A stretch of DNA of 64,000 nucleotides from Sphingomonas sp. (GCA_017418975.1 JAFOMG010000017.1:186001-250000); one strand, 5' to 3'. Numbered from the stretch's first letter, positions 25,047-34,489 are shown. The notes: generated by a model not told the origin, from the sequence alone. A program made the numbers and translations.

Positions 25047-25475
25047 ATGGGTATGAGCGTGGGCGGCGGCGGTGACGACGGCCCGATGATGGAAATCAAC
25101 ACGACGCCGCTGATCGACGTCATGTTGGTGCTCCTGATCATGATCATCATGACGATCCCGATTCAGACGCATGCTGTGAAGGTCGACCTTCCGCAGTCGA
25201 ACAGCAGGCCGCAGAACATCGTCGAGCCGGAAAAGAACAAGGTCTATATCGATGCGCAGGGCCAGGTTTACTGGAACAGCGCGCCGATCGACGACGTGAC
25301 GCTGCGCCAGTATCTGGATCAGACGCTGCAGATGTCGCCGGAGCCGGAGCTGCACTTCCAGCCCGACCCGCAGACGCGCTACGAAGTCGTTGACCGTGTT
25401 CTCGCGATCATCAAGCGCGCGAACGTGAACAAGCTCGGCTTCGTCGGCAACGAGCAGTATCGCAACGATTTCTGA
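25047..25475 (+). CDS. exbD: Biopolymer transport protein ExbD (second copy)
   Basis: A 142-aa paralog of the gene before it. The helix keeps NTTPLIDVMLVLLIMIIMT with the essential Asp. The periplasmic domain is shorter, lacks the cysteines of the first copy, and ends VNKLGFVGNEQYRNDF. Two non-identical ExbD proteins could form mixed dimers. Strong start with ggagt and a terminator just after the stop. Confidence 0.93.
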   Translation: MGMSVGGGGDDGPMMEINTTPLIDVMLVLLIMIIMTIPIQTHAVKVDLPQSNSRPQNIVEPEKNKVYIDAQGQVYWNSAPIDDVTLRQYLDQTLQMSPEPELHFQPDPQTRYEVVDRVLAIIKRANVNKLGFVGNEQYRNDF

Positions 25476-25514
25476 TCCGCCGCCTCCCCAGCGAGGCCGG
25501 ATTTGAGACAAGGG

Positions 25515-25546
25515 AAGGCGGTCCTTCGGGGCCGCCTTTCTTTTTG
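25515..25546 (+). terminator. Intrinsic terminator of the tonB-exb cluster
   Basis: Stem aaggcgg with ccgcctt around tccttcggg, followed by tctttttg, all on the plus strand and 40 bp after the exbD stop. A classic rho-independent terminator. Confidence 0.85.
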
Positions 25547-25663
25547 TCCCGGAGCCAGGCCGCGGGCGACAAGTGGCTTGTATGCGTGACGCGGAAGTGT
25601 AACACTATTGTCTTCAAAGAGTCACGAAACTGTCTTCGTGACGTAACAGAAGGAGTAGGAGTT

Positions 25664-26029
25664 ATGCGCATCGCGCTCATTGTCCTTGCCGTCGCCCCGT
25701 TCGCGCTCGCCGCGTTTCCGGCGCAGGCCCAGCGTGACAACGGGGATCCCGTCGCAAGTGCCGCGATCTTCGACGGCAATTTCTCGAAGGCCGAAGCGCA
25801 GCTCAACAGCCGGCTTCGCCTCGATCCCGACCAGCCCGAACTGCTGCTCAATCTCGCGGCGGTCTATGCGCAGACCGGACGGACGTCCCAGGCGCGGGCG
25901 CTCTATCTGCGGGTGCTCCAGCAGCGCGATTTCGAGATGGACCTTTCGGCCGACCGCGTGTCGACCTCGCACGCGATCGCCAACAAGGGGCTTCAGCACA
26001 TCCGTGCGCTCCAGCTGAGCGCGCGCTGA
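25664..26029 (+). CDS. Exported TPR-like protein
   Basis: A 121-aa protein with a signal peptide (MRIALIVLAVAPFALAAFPAQA, cut after AQA). The mature part has two tetratricopeptide-like helix pairs (GNFSKAEAQLNSRLRLDPDQ and ELLLNLAAVYAQTGRTSQAR), so it likely binds other proteins in the periplasm. The start has an aggag ribosome site. It lies after the exb terminator and is probably transcribed from its own promoter. A link with the TonB system is possible from position only. Confidence 0.75.
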   Translation: MRIALIVLAVAPFALAAFPAQAQRDNGDPVASAAIFDGNFSKAEAQLNSRLRLDPDQPELLLNLAAVYAQTGRTSQARALYLRVLQQRDFEMDLSADRVSTSHAIANKGLQHIRALQLSAR

Positions 26030-26122
26030 ACCCGTTTTCCGCCGCCCGGCTGCGTGAGGCGCGGCCGGCGGCGAACCAGCGGCGCCGCCCATCGCGGCGC
26101 CGATTTCATGTCCGGATCGGCC

Positions 26123-26674
26123 TCAGAGCCGCGGCAGGGTGACGCCGCGCTGGCCCATATATTTGCCCGCGCGATCGGCGTAGCTGGTCTCGCAGGGCTG
26201 GTCGCCCTTGAGGAACAGGAACTGGCACGCGCCCTCGTTCGCATAGATCTTGGCGGGGAGCGGCGTGGTGTTCGAGAATTCGAGCGTGACATGCCCCTCC
26301 CATTCGGGCTCCAGCGGCGTCACGTTCACGATGATCCCGCAGCGGGCATAGGTCGATTTGCCGAGGCAGATGACCAGCGTGTCGCGCGGGATGCGGAAAT
26401 ATTCCACGGTGCGGGCCAGGGCGAAGCTGTTGGGCGGGATGATGCAGACGTCGGTCTTGCGATCGACGAAGCTGTTCGCCGCGAAATCCTTGGGATCGAC
26501 CACCGCCGAATCGACATTGGTGAAGATCTTGAACTCGTCGGCGACGCGCGCGTCATAGCCATAGGAGCTGAGGCCGTAGCTGATGCAGCCTTCGCGGCGC
26601 TGGGCCTCGACAAAGGGCTCGATCATCCCGGTGGAGAGGGCCTGTTCGCGAATCCAGCGGTCTGAAAGGATCAT
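26123..26674 (-). CDS. dcd: dCTP deaminase
   Basis: A 183-aa trimeric enzyme that turns dCTP into dUTP for dTMP synthesis. Typical features: [12 protein letters not shown] at the N-terminus, the [15 protein letters not shown] strand pair, [21 protein letters not shown] with the catalytic Glu region, and [16 protein letters not shown]. Normal length. It is monofunctional in type, and dUTPase would be needed separately. Minus strand, facing a repeat-rich gap. Confidence 0.95.
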   Translation of the reverse strand: MILSDRWIREQALSTGMIEPFVEAQRREGCISYGLSSYGYDARVADEFKIFTNVDSAVVDPKDFAANSFVDRKTDVCIIPPNSFALARTVEYFRIPRDTLVICLGKSTYARCGIIVNVTPLEPEWEGHVTLEFSNTTPLPAKIYANEGACQFLFLKGDQPCETSYADRAGKYMGQRGVTLPRL

Positions 26675-27071
26675 GGCGCCGGTTTTGCCGGAAGCGGGCG
26701 GCAGGGCAAGTCCCCGTCGCGCCCGGGGTGCGCCCGTGCATGCCGCGAGCGGAAGGAAGCGATCGATCCACAGGGACAGGGCATTGCCGAGGCGGCGCCG
26801 CGCGACGGGCAGGAGCGGAATCTTGCTTCCGCGTGGACTGCGCGGGAAGACGGGCCGGCCGGGGTTGGGGGTTGACCTTCAGCCCTGCGAGAAGGGAGAC
26901 CCATCGCATGTGCTCTCCGAAATATGCCGGTGAAGCCCGGGGCCGGTCCAGCGGATCGATCGCCGTTTTCGCGGGGGATGACGAAATGAGAGCCCCGCCG
27001 CCACGCGGATCAACGCTTCATATGAGTTCGAGACCTGGGGTGAGAGCGCAAACAAGCCGTTGAACCTGCTT
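26675..27071. other. Non-coding stretch upstream of dcd
   Basis: Holds the dcd promoter. A 51-codon plus-strand frame from ATG 26908 to 27063 has an aaggga ribosome site but a composition I cannot tell from chance, so it is not called as a gene. Confidence 0.35.
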
Positions 27072-27078
27072 GGCTTAT

Positions 27079-27208
27079 CCGCGCGGAGGCGGCGATCCAG
27101 GGTAGTACGGGGCAATCGAAGCAATCGCGTGCAGGGTTACCGGAGATGCAAAACCAGCCTCGCGACCATTGCCCCTGGCCCTGGATCCCCGCCTGCGCGG
27201 GGATGACG
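27079..27208. repeat. REP pair (type 1), left arm degraded
   Basis: The right arm at 27178-27208 (cctggatccccgcctgcgcg...) matches the arm at 12808. The left arm at 27079-27102 (gcgcggaggcggcgatccag) is an imperfect complement. About 75 bp lie between. Confidence 0.7.
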
Positions 27209-27278
27209 GTTGAAGGAAGATGACAGTTGAAGGGATAGGAGTTCCCAACCTGGGGTCACGCCTCACTCAGCAAACCGC

Positions 27279-27471
27279 ACCATCCCCGCGCAGGCGGGGA
27301 TCCATTCCGGCTGTGGGAGCGGATGGTGCCGGAAGGCAGCGTCAGCGGACGGGGTTCCGGGGCCGGGAGCGGCGCAGGTGCGGGAAGGCTCTGTTTTCTC
27401 TGCGGAGAGCGTCCGCGCGGCGGGCCGATACGCCGCGACTGGCTGGATCCCTGCCCATGCGGGGATGATGG
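27279..27471. repeat. REP pair (type 1), diverged
   Basis: The left arm at 27279-27304 (ccatccccgcgcaggcgggg) and the right arm at 27443-27471 (tggatccctgcccatgcggg) lie about 140 bp apart. The right arm has several changes. Just upstream (27241-27254) is gttcccaacctggg, a weak match to the right end of the TIR element at 13142. Confidence 0.6.
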
Positions 27472-27498
27472 ATCCACGGATCGGAAGCCAGCCCTGCC

Positions 27499-27939
27499 TC
27501 AGGCCAGCCCCAGGTCCTTCGGCCCGAACGCCGCCGGAAGCAGCTGCGAGAGCGTATAGCGCGCGATCTCGTCTCCCGTCGTACCGCCGCAGAACACCGG
27601 CAGGTCGCGTCCGCCGACCTGGGCGGCTTCGTTGATGATCTGGCGGCAGCGGCCGCACGGGCTGACCGGCGCGGTGTCGGCATGGCCCATCCGGCCGCCG
27701 ATCACACCGATCGCGACGACGTCCGCCAGGCGCCCCTCGCTGCTCGTCTTGGCCAGCGCCACCGTCTCGGCGCAGAGCGACAGGCCGTAGCTCGCATTCT
27801 CGAAATTGGCGCCGGTCACCACGGTCCCGTCCGAGAGCAGCACCGCGGCGCCGACTGCGAAATTCGAATAGGGGGCATAGGCGTGTCTCGAAGCCTCGCG
27901 TGCGGCCTCGATCAGTGCCTGGGGGTTTACTTCGCTCAT
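27499..27939 (-). CDS. cdd: Cytidine deaminase
   Basis: A 146-aa zinc enzyme that turns cytidine and deoxycytidine into uridine forms (pyrimidine salvage). Seen: YAPYSNFAVGAAVLLSDG, the catalytic NASYGLSLCAETVAL with the C-A-E zinc/proton-shuttle motif, and the second zinc pair in SPCGRCRQI. Start ATG 27939 overlaps the stop of the upstream lysozyme gene (ATGA). Normal length for the tetrameric type. Confidence 0.95.
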   Translation of the reverse strand: MSEVNPQALIEAAREASRHAYAPYSNFAVGAAVLLSDGTVVTGANFENASYGLSLCAETVALAKTSSEGRLADVVAIGVIGGRMGHADTAPVSPCGRCRQIINEAAQVGGRDLPVFCGGTTGDEIARYTLSQLLPAAFGPKDLGLA

Positions 27940-28628
27940 TTCGCCATCACGTCCCAATTGACCGGAGCGCCGACGCCTTCGATGCGGCGGTGGCGCGTTG
28001 CCTGCCATATCGACCATGGCCGCGCGAAATACGAGGGGGGGAAGAAGGCCTGGCGCGCCCAGAGCAGGCGCGGAAAGGCGTCGCTGAGGCGATATTCGCT
28101 CTCGACCCGGCTCGATACCATCAGGATCGCCGGCTTGCCGATATGGGTTTCGACATCGTGCAGGAAACGGCCGAGCTCGCCGAGCACCACCTGGCGCTCA
28201 GGCCGGGCGGGGCAATCGGGCTGGAAGTCGATCTCCACCGCGGGCGGCAGCTGATCGTCCGAGCGCGGCACCGTCGTCATGAAATTGCCCGACTGGTCGG
28301 CGGCGAGCTGGCATAGCGAATAGACGTGGAGCGCACCGCGGCGGATGCCGGCCTCGAAGGTCCAGCGCCAATTCTCGGGGAAGCGCAGGTCGCGCGCATC
28401 GGCGCCGGTGGTGGCACGGATATAGGCAAAGTCGATCCCGGCCTTCTTGGCGGTCCACCACTCGATCGGCCCGGTTTCTTCGGAGACGTCGATTCCCTGC
28501 ACGGGGAAATCGCTCGGGGCGGGGCGCCAGCGCGAGGCGAACAGCCAGGCGCTCCAGCCGAGCAGGCCCAGGAGGATCAGCCCCGGCACGACGAAACGCA
28601 GCCGGCGCGCGAGAACGCGTATGTGCAC
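27936..28628 (-). CDS. Membrane-anchored glycoside hydrolase family 25 (lysozyme-like)
   Basis: A 230-aa protein with a basic N-terminus and one membrane helix (about 13-32). It then shows the GH25 muramidase pattern: VQGIDVSEETGPIEWW, KAGIDFAYIRATTG, LPPAVEIDF (acidic active-site strand) and RPWSIWQAT near the end. It should cut the MurNAc-GlcNAc bond in peptidoglycan from the periplasmic face. The 4-bp overlap with cdd suggests coupling without an obvious functional link. Start at 28628 is plausible but has only a weak ribosome site. Confidence 0.85.
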   Translation of the reverse strand: MHIRVLARRLRFVVPGLILLGLLGWSAWLFASRWRPAPSDFPVQGIDVSEETGPIEWWTAKKAGIDFAYIRATTGADARDLRFPENWRWTFEAGIRRGALHVYSLCQLAADQSGNFMTTVPRSDDQLPPAVEIDFQPDCPARPERQVVLGELGRFLHDVETHIGKPAILMVSSRVESEYRLSDAFPRLLWARQAFFPPSYFARPWSIWQATRHRRIEGVGAPVNWDVMAK

Positions 28629-28816
28629 TTAGGGCCTGCAACCGGTGCTGGAGAGGGACCCGCCCTGGGCGACCGCGAAGCGGCGGCTCTGCCCTTGCCG
28701 CCTGGATGTCGTCGCATCGTCAGCCACGATGCATGGCGCATCGCTCCCTACTGGCTCCTCGCCAGACGACAAATGCCGACCCGTCTCGACTCCCTCTAGC
28801 ACCCGCTGCAGGCCCC

Positions 28817-29299
28817 TTAACCCTTGATGTGGAGCACGCAGATCAGCGTGAACAGGCGGCGGGCAGTGTCGAAATCCACGTCGATCTTGCCTTCCAGCCG
28901 TTCCTTGAGCAGCGACGCCGCGTCGTTGTGGATGCCGCGCCGCGCCATGTCGACGGTCTCGATCTGGGCGGGAGTGGCGTTGCGAATCGCGGCATAATAG
29001 CTGTCGCAGATGGCGAAGTAATCGCGGATCGGGCGGCGGAAGGCGGCGAGGCTGAGGATCAATGCCTCTTGCAGGGACCCGTCCTCGCGCTTGATTTCCA
29101 GCGCCAGGCGCCCTTCCTGCACCGCCAGGTGGAGCTTGTAGGGGCCGGCATAGCCGTCCGCCTGCGGGCGCTGCGGGGCGAAGCTGTTCTCCTCGAGCAG
29201 GTCGAAGATCGCGATCCGGCGCTCCTGCTCGATATCCGCCGAGCGCCAAAGGATAGTGCGTTCGTCGAGCGTCACGTCTATGATGCGCGGATCGGCCAT
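28817..29299 (-). CDS. UPF0262 family protein
   Basis: A 160-aa protein matching UPF0262, a family restricted to alphaproteobacteria. Typical motifs are ILSLAAFRRPIRDYFAICDS, then IETVDMARRGIHNDAASLL and the C-terminal LEGKIDVDFDTARRLFTLIC. Cytoplasmic. Function unknown. It is divergent from dnaB with about 80 bp between starts. Confidence 0.9.
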   Translation of the reverse strand: MADPRIIDVTLDERTILWRSADIEQERRIAIFDLLEENSFAPQRPQADGYAGPYKLHLAVQEGRLALEIKREDGSLQEALILSLAAFRRPIRDYFAICDSYYAAIRNATPAQIETVDMARRGIHNDAASLLKERLEGKIDVDFDTARRLFTLICVLHIKG

Positions 29300-29380
29300 G
29301 ACCGGCTCCTATCCGGTCATGCCCGTTATCCACAAGCACGCAACGTTGATGCCGCCGAATGGGCGCGTCACAGGAGAGTC

Positions 29381-30874
29381 ATGGCCCAGCCTATCCCCCT
29401 TCCGATTCCCGATTCTCCCGAGGGCCTGAGCCTGCCCGCGAACGTGGAGGCGGAAGCGGCGCTGCTCGGCGCGATGATGATCGACAACCGAGTCGCGGAG
29501 GATGTCCTCCAGAAGCTGCGGCCCGAGCATTTCTTCGAGCCGCTGCATGGGCGGATCTACGACGCGATCGCCACGCTGGTGGGCGACAACCGGCTGGCGA
29601 CGCCGGTGACGCTCAAGCCGCTGTTCACGGCCGACGCGGCGATGAAGGAGCTGGGCGGCCCGGCCTATCTGGCGCAGCTGACCGGCAATCCGGCCAGCCT
29701 GATCGGCGCGCGGGCGTTCGCGGACCAGGTCTATGATCTCGCCATGCTGCGCGCGCTGGTGGGCGTGGGCCGCGCGCTCGTCGACAATGCGCTCGATACC
29801 AGCCAGGAGATCAATCCGGCCAAGCAGATCGAGCAGGCGGAGCTCAAGCTCTACGAAGTGGCGGAAAAGGGCGGCGAGGATACCGGCGCCAAGAGCTTCA
29901 CTCGTGCGGCGACAGTGGCGGTGCGCCATACCGAGCGGGCGATGAATTCCGGCGGCAGCGTTTCGGGCATCACCTCGGGCCTGACCGACTTCAACGCGAT
30001 GACCGGCGGCCTCAACCGATCGGACCTGCTGATCCTCGCCGGGCGCCCGGGCATGGGCAAGACCTCGCTTGCCACCAACATGGCGTTCAATGCGGCCAAG
30101 CGCTATCTCGACGACATGGAGGCCGGCATCCCCGAGGAGAAGTCGATCGGCGCGCCGGTGGCCTTTTTCAGCCTCGAAATGTCGGCCGACCAGCTGGCGC
30201 TGCGCATCCTGTCCGAACAGTCCGAGGTTTCGTCGGAGAAGCTGCGCACGGGCAATATCTCGGGGCCCGAGTTCATGAAGTTCGCGCGGGCGGCGGGCGA
30301 TCTGGAGCGGCTGCCGCTCTATATCGACGATACGCCCGGCCTCACCATCGCCGCGCTGCGCACTCGCGCGCGGCGGCTGAAGCGCCAGCACAAGATCGGC
30401 TTCGTGGTGGTCGATTATCTCCAGCTGCTCACCGGCTCGGCCAAGGCTTCGGGCGACGGGCGCGTGCAGGAAATCTCGGAGATCAGCCGCGGCCTGAAGA
30501 CGCTGGCCAAGGAGCTGCACGTGCCGGTGCTGGCGCTTTCCCAGCTCAGCCGCGCGGTGGAAAGCCGCGAGGACAAGCGGCCGCAGCTTTCGGACCTGCG
30601 CGAATCGGGCTCGATCGAGCAGGACGCCGATATCGTGCTGTTCGTGTACCGCGACGAATATTATCACGACTTCAAGGCGCCCAAGGCCCCGGACGGCAAT
30701 TCGACGCCCGACGAGATCGCCAAATACCAGGCCTGGCACGACCATCAGCTCCAGGTGGCGAACAAGGCGAGCGTGATCATCGCCAAGCAGCGTCACGGCG
30801 CCACCGGCACCGTCGACCTGCGTTTCGACCGCCAGTTCACCAAGTTCAGCGACCTGGCGCCGGGCGGCTATTGA
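29381..30874 (+). CDS. dnaB: Replicative DNA helicase DnaB
   Basis: A 497-aa hexameric helicase that unwinds DNA at the fork. The N-terminal domain (from VEAEAALLGAMMIDN) is followed by a linker and the RecA-like core with Walker A in LAGRPGMGKTSLA, Walker B in FVVVDYLQLL, the QLSRAVESREDKRPQLSDLR segment and the final KQRHGATGTVDLRFD. No intein. The caggag ribosome site is close to ATG 29381. Usual alphaproteobacterial length. Confidence 0.97.
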   Translation: MAQPIPLPIPDSPEGLSLPANVEAEAALLGAMMIDNRVAEDVLQKLRPEHFFEPLHGRIYDAIATLVGDNRLATPVTLKPLFTADAAMKELGGPAYLAQLTGNPASLIGARAFADQVYDLAMLRALVGVGRALVDNALDTSQEINPAKQIEQAELKLYEVAEKGGEDTGAKSFTRAATVAVRHTERAMNSGGSVSGITSGLTDFNAMTGGLNRSDLLILAGRPGMGKTSLATNMAFNAAKRYLDDMEAGIPEEKSIGAPVAFFSLEMSADQLALRILSEQSEVSSEKLRTGNISGPEFMKFARAAGDLERLPLYIDDTPGLTIAALRTRARRLKRQHKIGFVVVDYLQLLTGSAKASGDGRVQEISEISRGLKTLAKELHVPVLALSQLSRAVESREDKRPQLSDLRESGSIEQDADIVLFVYRDEYYHDFKAPKAPDGNSTPDEIAKYQAWHDHQLQVANKASVIIAKQRHGATGTVDLRFDRQFTKFSDLAPGGY

Positions 30875-30971
30875 CGCTTTCGTTCGCGCGACGAAACAAA
30901 ATCGGGCAAGATGCGTCTTAGCAACGCGCGGCCGACGGGGCGCGCGGGGATAAGGGCGGCGATCCGGCCTG

Positions 30972-33443
30972 ATGACGGACGAGCGAGAAGATCGCGAGCA
31001 GCTGCGGCTGCAAGCGCTGGAGGTATATGAGATCCTCGACACGCCGCGCGAGCCGGCGTTCGATGAGGTCGTGCGGCTTGCGGCCGACATCTGCGAGACG
31101 CCGATCGCGCTGGTGAGCTTCGTGGGCAGCGACCGCCTGTTCTTCAAGGCGGCGCATGGCGTGGACCTGCTCGGCATGGATCGCGACATGTCGTTCTGCG
31201 AGAGCGCATTGCTCCAGGACGAGTTGATGCTCGTTCCGGACGCCTCGCAGGATCCGCGCTTCGCCGAGACGCCGCTGGTGGCCGGGGATTCGCACATCCG
31301 CTTCTATGCGGGCGCCCAGCTGCGCACCGCCGAGGGGCTGCCGATCGGGACCCTGTGCGTGCTGGACGCCAAGCCCCGGACGCTCACCGAGCTCCAGCGC
31401 CGCACGCTCGAAGTGCTCGGGCACCAGGTGATGCACCAGCTGAACCTCCGGCGCGAGCTCAAGCTGCGCGACGAGACGGACCTGCGCTATCGCACCCTAT
31501 TCGACACGATGGGCGAGGGCTTTTGCATCATCGAGTTCCTCGACGGGCCGCATGGGCCGATGAGCGACTATGTCCATGTCGAGGCCAATGCGGCCTATGC
31601 GTTGCACGCCGGCATCCCGGACGTGGTGGGGCAGCGGCTGCGCGAGATGGTGTCGGACGAAGCGGACGATTGGGTCGCGCGCTATGGCGATGTGCTGCGC
31701 ACCGGCAATCCGATCCGCTTCGAGCGCGAGCTGGAGGCGACCGGGCGCTATCTGTCGCTGTCGGCCTTCCGGATCGAACCGCCCAGCCGCAGGCAGGTGG
31801 CGGTGCTGTTCCAGGACGTGACCGGGCGGCGCCGGGCGGAAAACGACCTGCTTGCGCTCAACCGCACGCTGGAAGCGCGCGTGGCCGAGGCGCTGGCCGA
31901 GCGCGCGGTGCTCGCCGATATCGTCAATGGCAGCGAGGCCTTTGTCCAGGTAGTCGACATGGAAGGCCGCTGGATCGCCGTGAACCACGCGGCGACGGTC
32001 GAGTTCGAGCGGATCTTCGGGGTGCAGCCCCAGATCGGCGCGCGGCAGGTCGATCTGCTCGACGGCCATGTGCACCAGGACAAGGTGCGCGGCGTATGGG
32101 AGCGGGCGCTCGCCGAGGACGGCTATTCGAACATCATCGAATATGAAGCGCCCGATGGCGCGCTCCATTTCTACGAGCAGCGCTTCAGCTCGCTGCGCGA
32201 CGCCGACGGACGCAAGATCGGCGCCTTCTCCTTCGTCTATGACGTGAGCGAGCGGCTGAAGGAGCAGGAGCGGCTGCGCCAGGCCGAGGAAGCGTTGCGC
32301 CAGGCGCAGAAGATGGAAGCGGTTGGGCAGCTCACCGGCGGGATCGCGCACGACTTCAACAACCTGCTCGCCGGCATATCGGGGGCATTCGAGATGATCG
32401 GGACGCGGCTGTCGCAGGGACGCGGCCGCGAGGTGGAGAAATATCTCGCGGCGGGCCAGGGCGCGACTCGGCGCGCGGCGGCGTTGACGCACCGATTGCT
32501 CGCCTTCTCGCGGCGGCAGACGCTTTCCCCCAAGGCGGTGGTGATCAACCGGCTGCTCGCCGACCTGGTCGAGCTGGTGCGGCGCACGGTGGGGCCGGCG
32601 ATCGAAGTGGAGACCATCGCGGCGGGCGGGCTCTGGCCCACCCTGGTCGATGCCAACCAGCTGGAAAACGCGATCCTGAACCTCTGCATCAACGCGCGCG
32701 ACGCGATGCCCGGCGGCGGCAGGATCACCATCGAGACGGGCAACAAATGGCTCGATCACCGCACCGCGCGTGAGCGGGGGCTGGAGCCGGGCCAATATGT
32801 CACCATCTGCGTGAGCGACACCGGCACCGGCATCGCGAAGGAGATACTCGACCGGGTGTTCGATCCCTTCTTCACCACCAAGCCCCTGGGCGAGGGGACC
32901 GGCCTGGGGCTGTCGATGGTCTATGGCTTCGCGCGGCAGAGCCATGGGCAGGTCCGCATCTATTCCGAACTGGGCCAGGGGACGATGGTGTGCGTCTACC
33001 TGCCGCGGCACCTGGGCGACGAGGATGCGCCGGGGCCGGCGGCGGGCAATGTCGTGGCGCCGGCCAGCCATGAGGGCGAGATCGTGCTGGTGGTCGATGA
33101 CGAGCCGACGGTGCGGATGCTGATCGTGGATGCGCTGGGCGAGCTCGGCTATTCCTGCCTGGAGGCGGCGGACGGGCCGGCGGGCCTGAGGCTGCTGGAG
33201 GGCGCCGAACGGATCGACCTGCTGATCACCGATGTCGGCTTGCCGGGCGGGCTCAACGGGCGCCAGGTGGCGGATGCGGCGCGGGCGGCGCGACCCGAGC
33301 TCAAGGTGCTGTTCGTCACCGGCTATGCCGAGAATGCGGTGCTCAACCACGGCCATATCGAGCATGGCATGGAAGTGCTGACCAAGCCCTTCGCGGTCGA
33401 CGACCTCACCGCCCGCGTCGAGCGGATCATGCGCGAGCGCTAG
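30972..33443 (+). CDS. Hybrid sensor histidine kinase (GAF, two PAS, HisKA, HATPase, REC)
   Basis: An 823-aa soluble signal protein. A GAF domain (about 20-165) opens with YEILDTPREPAFDEV. Two PAS domains follow (about 180-290 and 305-430). HisKA carries the phosphorylated His460 in GGIAHDFNNLL. The HATPase has NLCINARDAMPGGG, SDTGTGIAKE and GEGTGLGLSMVYG, and a C-terminal receiver has the phosphate-accepting Asp754 in LLITDVGLPGG. No membrane helices, so it senses a cytoplasmic cue such as redox, light or a small molecule; no cofactor Cys motif was seen. No separate response regulator is next to it. Confidence 0.95.
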   Translation: MTDEREDREQLRLQALEVYEILDTPREPAFDEVVRLAADICETPIALVSFVGSDRLFFKAAHGVDLLGMDRDMSFCESALLQDELMLVPDASQDPRFAETPLVAGDSHIRFYAGAQLRTAEGLPIGTLCVLDAKPRTLTELQRRTLEVLGHQVMHQLNLRRELKLRDETDLRYRTLFDTMGEGFCIIEFLDGPHGPMSDYVHVEANAAYALHAGIPDVVGQRLREMVSDEADDWVARYGDVLRTGNPIRFERELEATGRYLSLSAFRIEPPSRRQVAVLFQDVTGRRRAENDLLALNRTLEARVAEALAERAVLADIVNGSEAFVQVVDMEGRWIAVNHAATVEFERIFGVQPQIGARQVDLLDGHVHQDKVRGVWERALAEDGYSNIIEYEAPDGALHFYEQRFSSLRDADGRKIGAFSFVYDVSERLKEQERLRQAEEALRQAQKMEAVGQLTGGIAHDFNNLLAGISGAFEMIGTRLSQGRGREVEKYLAAGQGATRRAAALTHRLLAFSRRQTLSPKAVVINRLLADLVELVRRTVGPAIEVETIAAGGLWPTLVDANQLENAILNLCINARDAMPGGGRITIETGNKWLDHRTARERGLEPGQYVTICVSDTGTGIAKEILDRVFDPFFTTKPLGEGTGLGLSMVYGFARQSHGQVRIYSELGQGTMVCVYLPRHLGDEDAPGPAAGNVVAPASHEGEIVLVVDDEPTVRMLIVDALGELGYSCLEAADGPAGLRLLEGAERIDLLITDVGLPGGLNGRQVADAARAARPELKVLFVTGYAENAVLNHGHIEHGMEVLTKPFAVDDLTARVERIMRER

Positions 33444-33651
33444 GCGCGTAGCTCTCCAGATAGCCACAGCCATCACAGCGCCAGGTTCTGATCTGATGTC
33501 GCTCCGTGCCGCCCCGGCTGATATCGGCCAGGAGCCCAACCGGCGCGCCCTCGACCCAGGTGCTGGCCACGGCGCCCATGCGAGTCTGGTCCGCGACATA
33601 GCCTTCGCGGAAGCCGCCGCCGCATTTCGGGCAGTCGCTGGGATCGATCAT
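33427..33651 (-). CDS. Small two-CxxC zinc-ribbon-like protein
   Basis: A 74-aa protein. It starts MIDPSDCPKCGGGFREGYVA and has the second Cys pair in WRCDGCGYLESY, which together can bind one zinc. Between them lies a segment with a Trp and LADISRGGTERHQ. The start at ATG 33651 removes a longer non-homologous lead. It overlaps the end of the histidine kinase gene by 17 bp (convergent). Small proteins of this type are common and unassigned. Confidence 0.65.
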   Translation of the reverse strand: MIDPSDCPKCGGGFREGYVADQTRMGAVASTWVEGAPVGLLADISRGGTERHQIRTWRCDGCGYLESYAPSARA

Positions 33652-33712
33652 CGGATTCCTTCCTGTCGCGGTCATTCGGCTTAGCGCGAGGAAAGGCGGG
33701 CGCAACCCTGTT

Positions 33713-34489
33713 TCAGAAGCTCGGCTGGTTGGGATCGCCATCTTCGATCGGCGTATGGATGCCGCATTCGGTCTTGTCCCAGCCGCGCCAGCGGCCCGAG
33801 CGCGGATCCTCGCCCGGCTTGACCACGCTGGTGCACGGCGCGCAGCCGATCGAGAGATAGCCCTGGGCTTCCAGCGGGTGGCGGGGCAGGCTGTGCGCCC
33901 CGAAATACGCTTCGATGTCCTGCTTGGTCCAGGTGGCGAGCGGGTTGAACTTCAGCCGGTCGCCGTCGAGCTCGAAGCGGGGCAGGGCGTTGCGGGTCGA
34001 TGCCTGGAACGCCTTGCGGCCGGTGATGCTGGTGTCGAAGCCGGCAAGCGCCTTTTCGAGCGGGATCACCTTGCGGATCTCGCAGCAGCCATCGGGGTCA
34101 TAGGACCAGCGCAGGCCGGTGGCGTCGCGCTTCTCGATCACCTCGGCATCGGGCGCGACGATCCGGAGATTCTTGAGGCCGATGCGCTCGGCGAGTTGGT
34201 CTCGATAGGCCAGCGTCTCGGGAAAATGCTTGCCGGTGTCGAGGAAGATCACCGGGGTGTTCGGATCGGCCTGGGCGACGAGATGCAGCAGCGCCGCGCT
34301 CTCGGCACCGAACGAGGAGACGAGCGCGACGTCGCCGAGCATGTGATTGCCCAGCGCCTCGCGCAGCATCTCCGGCGTGTCGGTGCCGCGGAACAGGTTG
34401 TTCAGGCGGATCGCGTCCGCCGCCGTCCAGCGCGGGGCGACGTCGATGCGATCGACCTCCCGATCCAGCTTGCGCGCGGCCTCAGCCAT
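33713..34489 (-). CDS. cysH: Phosphoadenylyl/adenylyl-sulfate reductase
   Basis: A 258-aa enzyme of assimilatory sulfate reduction that makes sulfite. The nucleotide-binding loop is VSSFGAESAALLHL. Four cysteines in the pattern GCCEIRK and IGCAPCTS bind a [4Fe-4S] cluster, so it is the APS-reducing type common outside enterics. The catalytic Cys is in KTECGIH. It overlaps the DUF934 gene upstream by 8 bp and is the last gene of the operon. Confidence 0.95.
   Translation of the reverse strand: MAEAARKLDREVDRIDVAPRWTAADAIRLNNLFRGTDTPEMLREALGNHMLGDVALVSSFGAESAALLHLVAQADPNTPVIFLDTGKHFPETLAYRDQLAERIGLKNLRIVAPDAEVIEKRDATGLRWSYDPDGCCEIRKVIPLEKALAGFDTSITGRKAFQASTRNALPRFELDGDRLKFNPLATWTKQDIEAYFGAHSLPRHPLEAQGYLSIGCAPCTSVVKPGEDPRSGRWRGWDKTECGIHTPIEDGDPNQPSF

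Noticed and set aside
26908..27063. A 51-codon plus-strand frame with a good ribosome site
   Set aside because: Composition and lack of any recognisable pattern do not separate it from chance; it sits in a repeat-rich gap.
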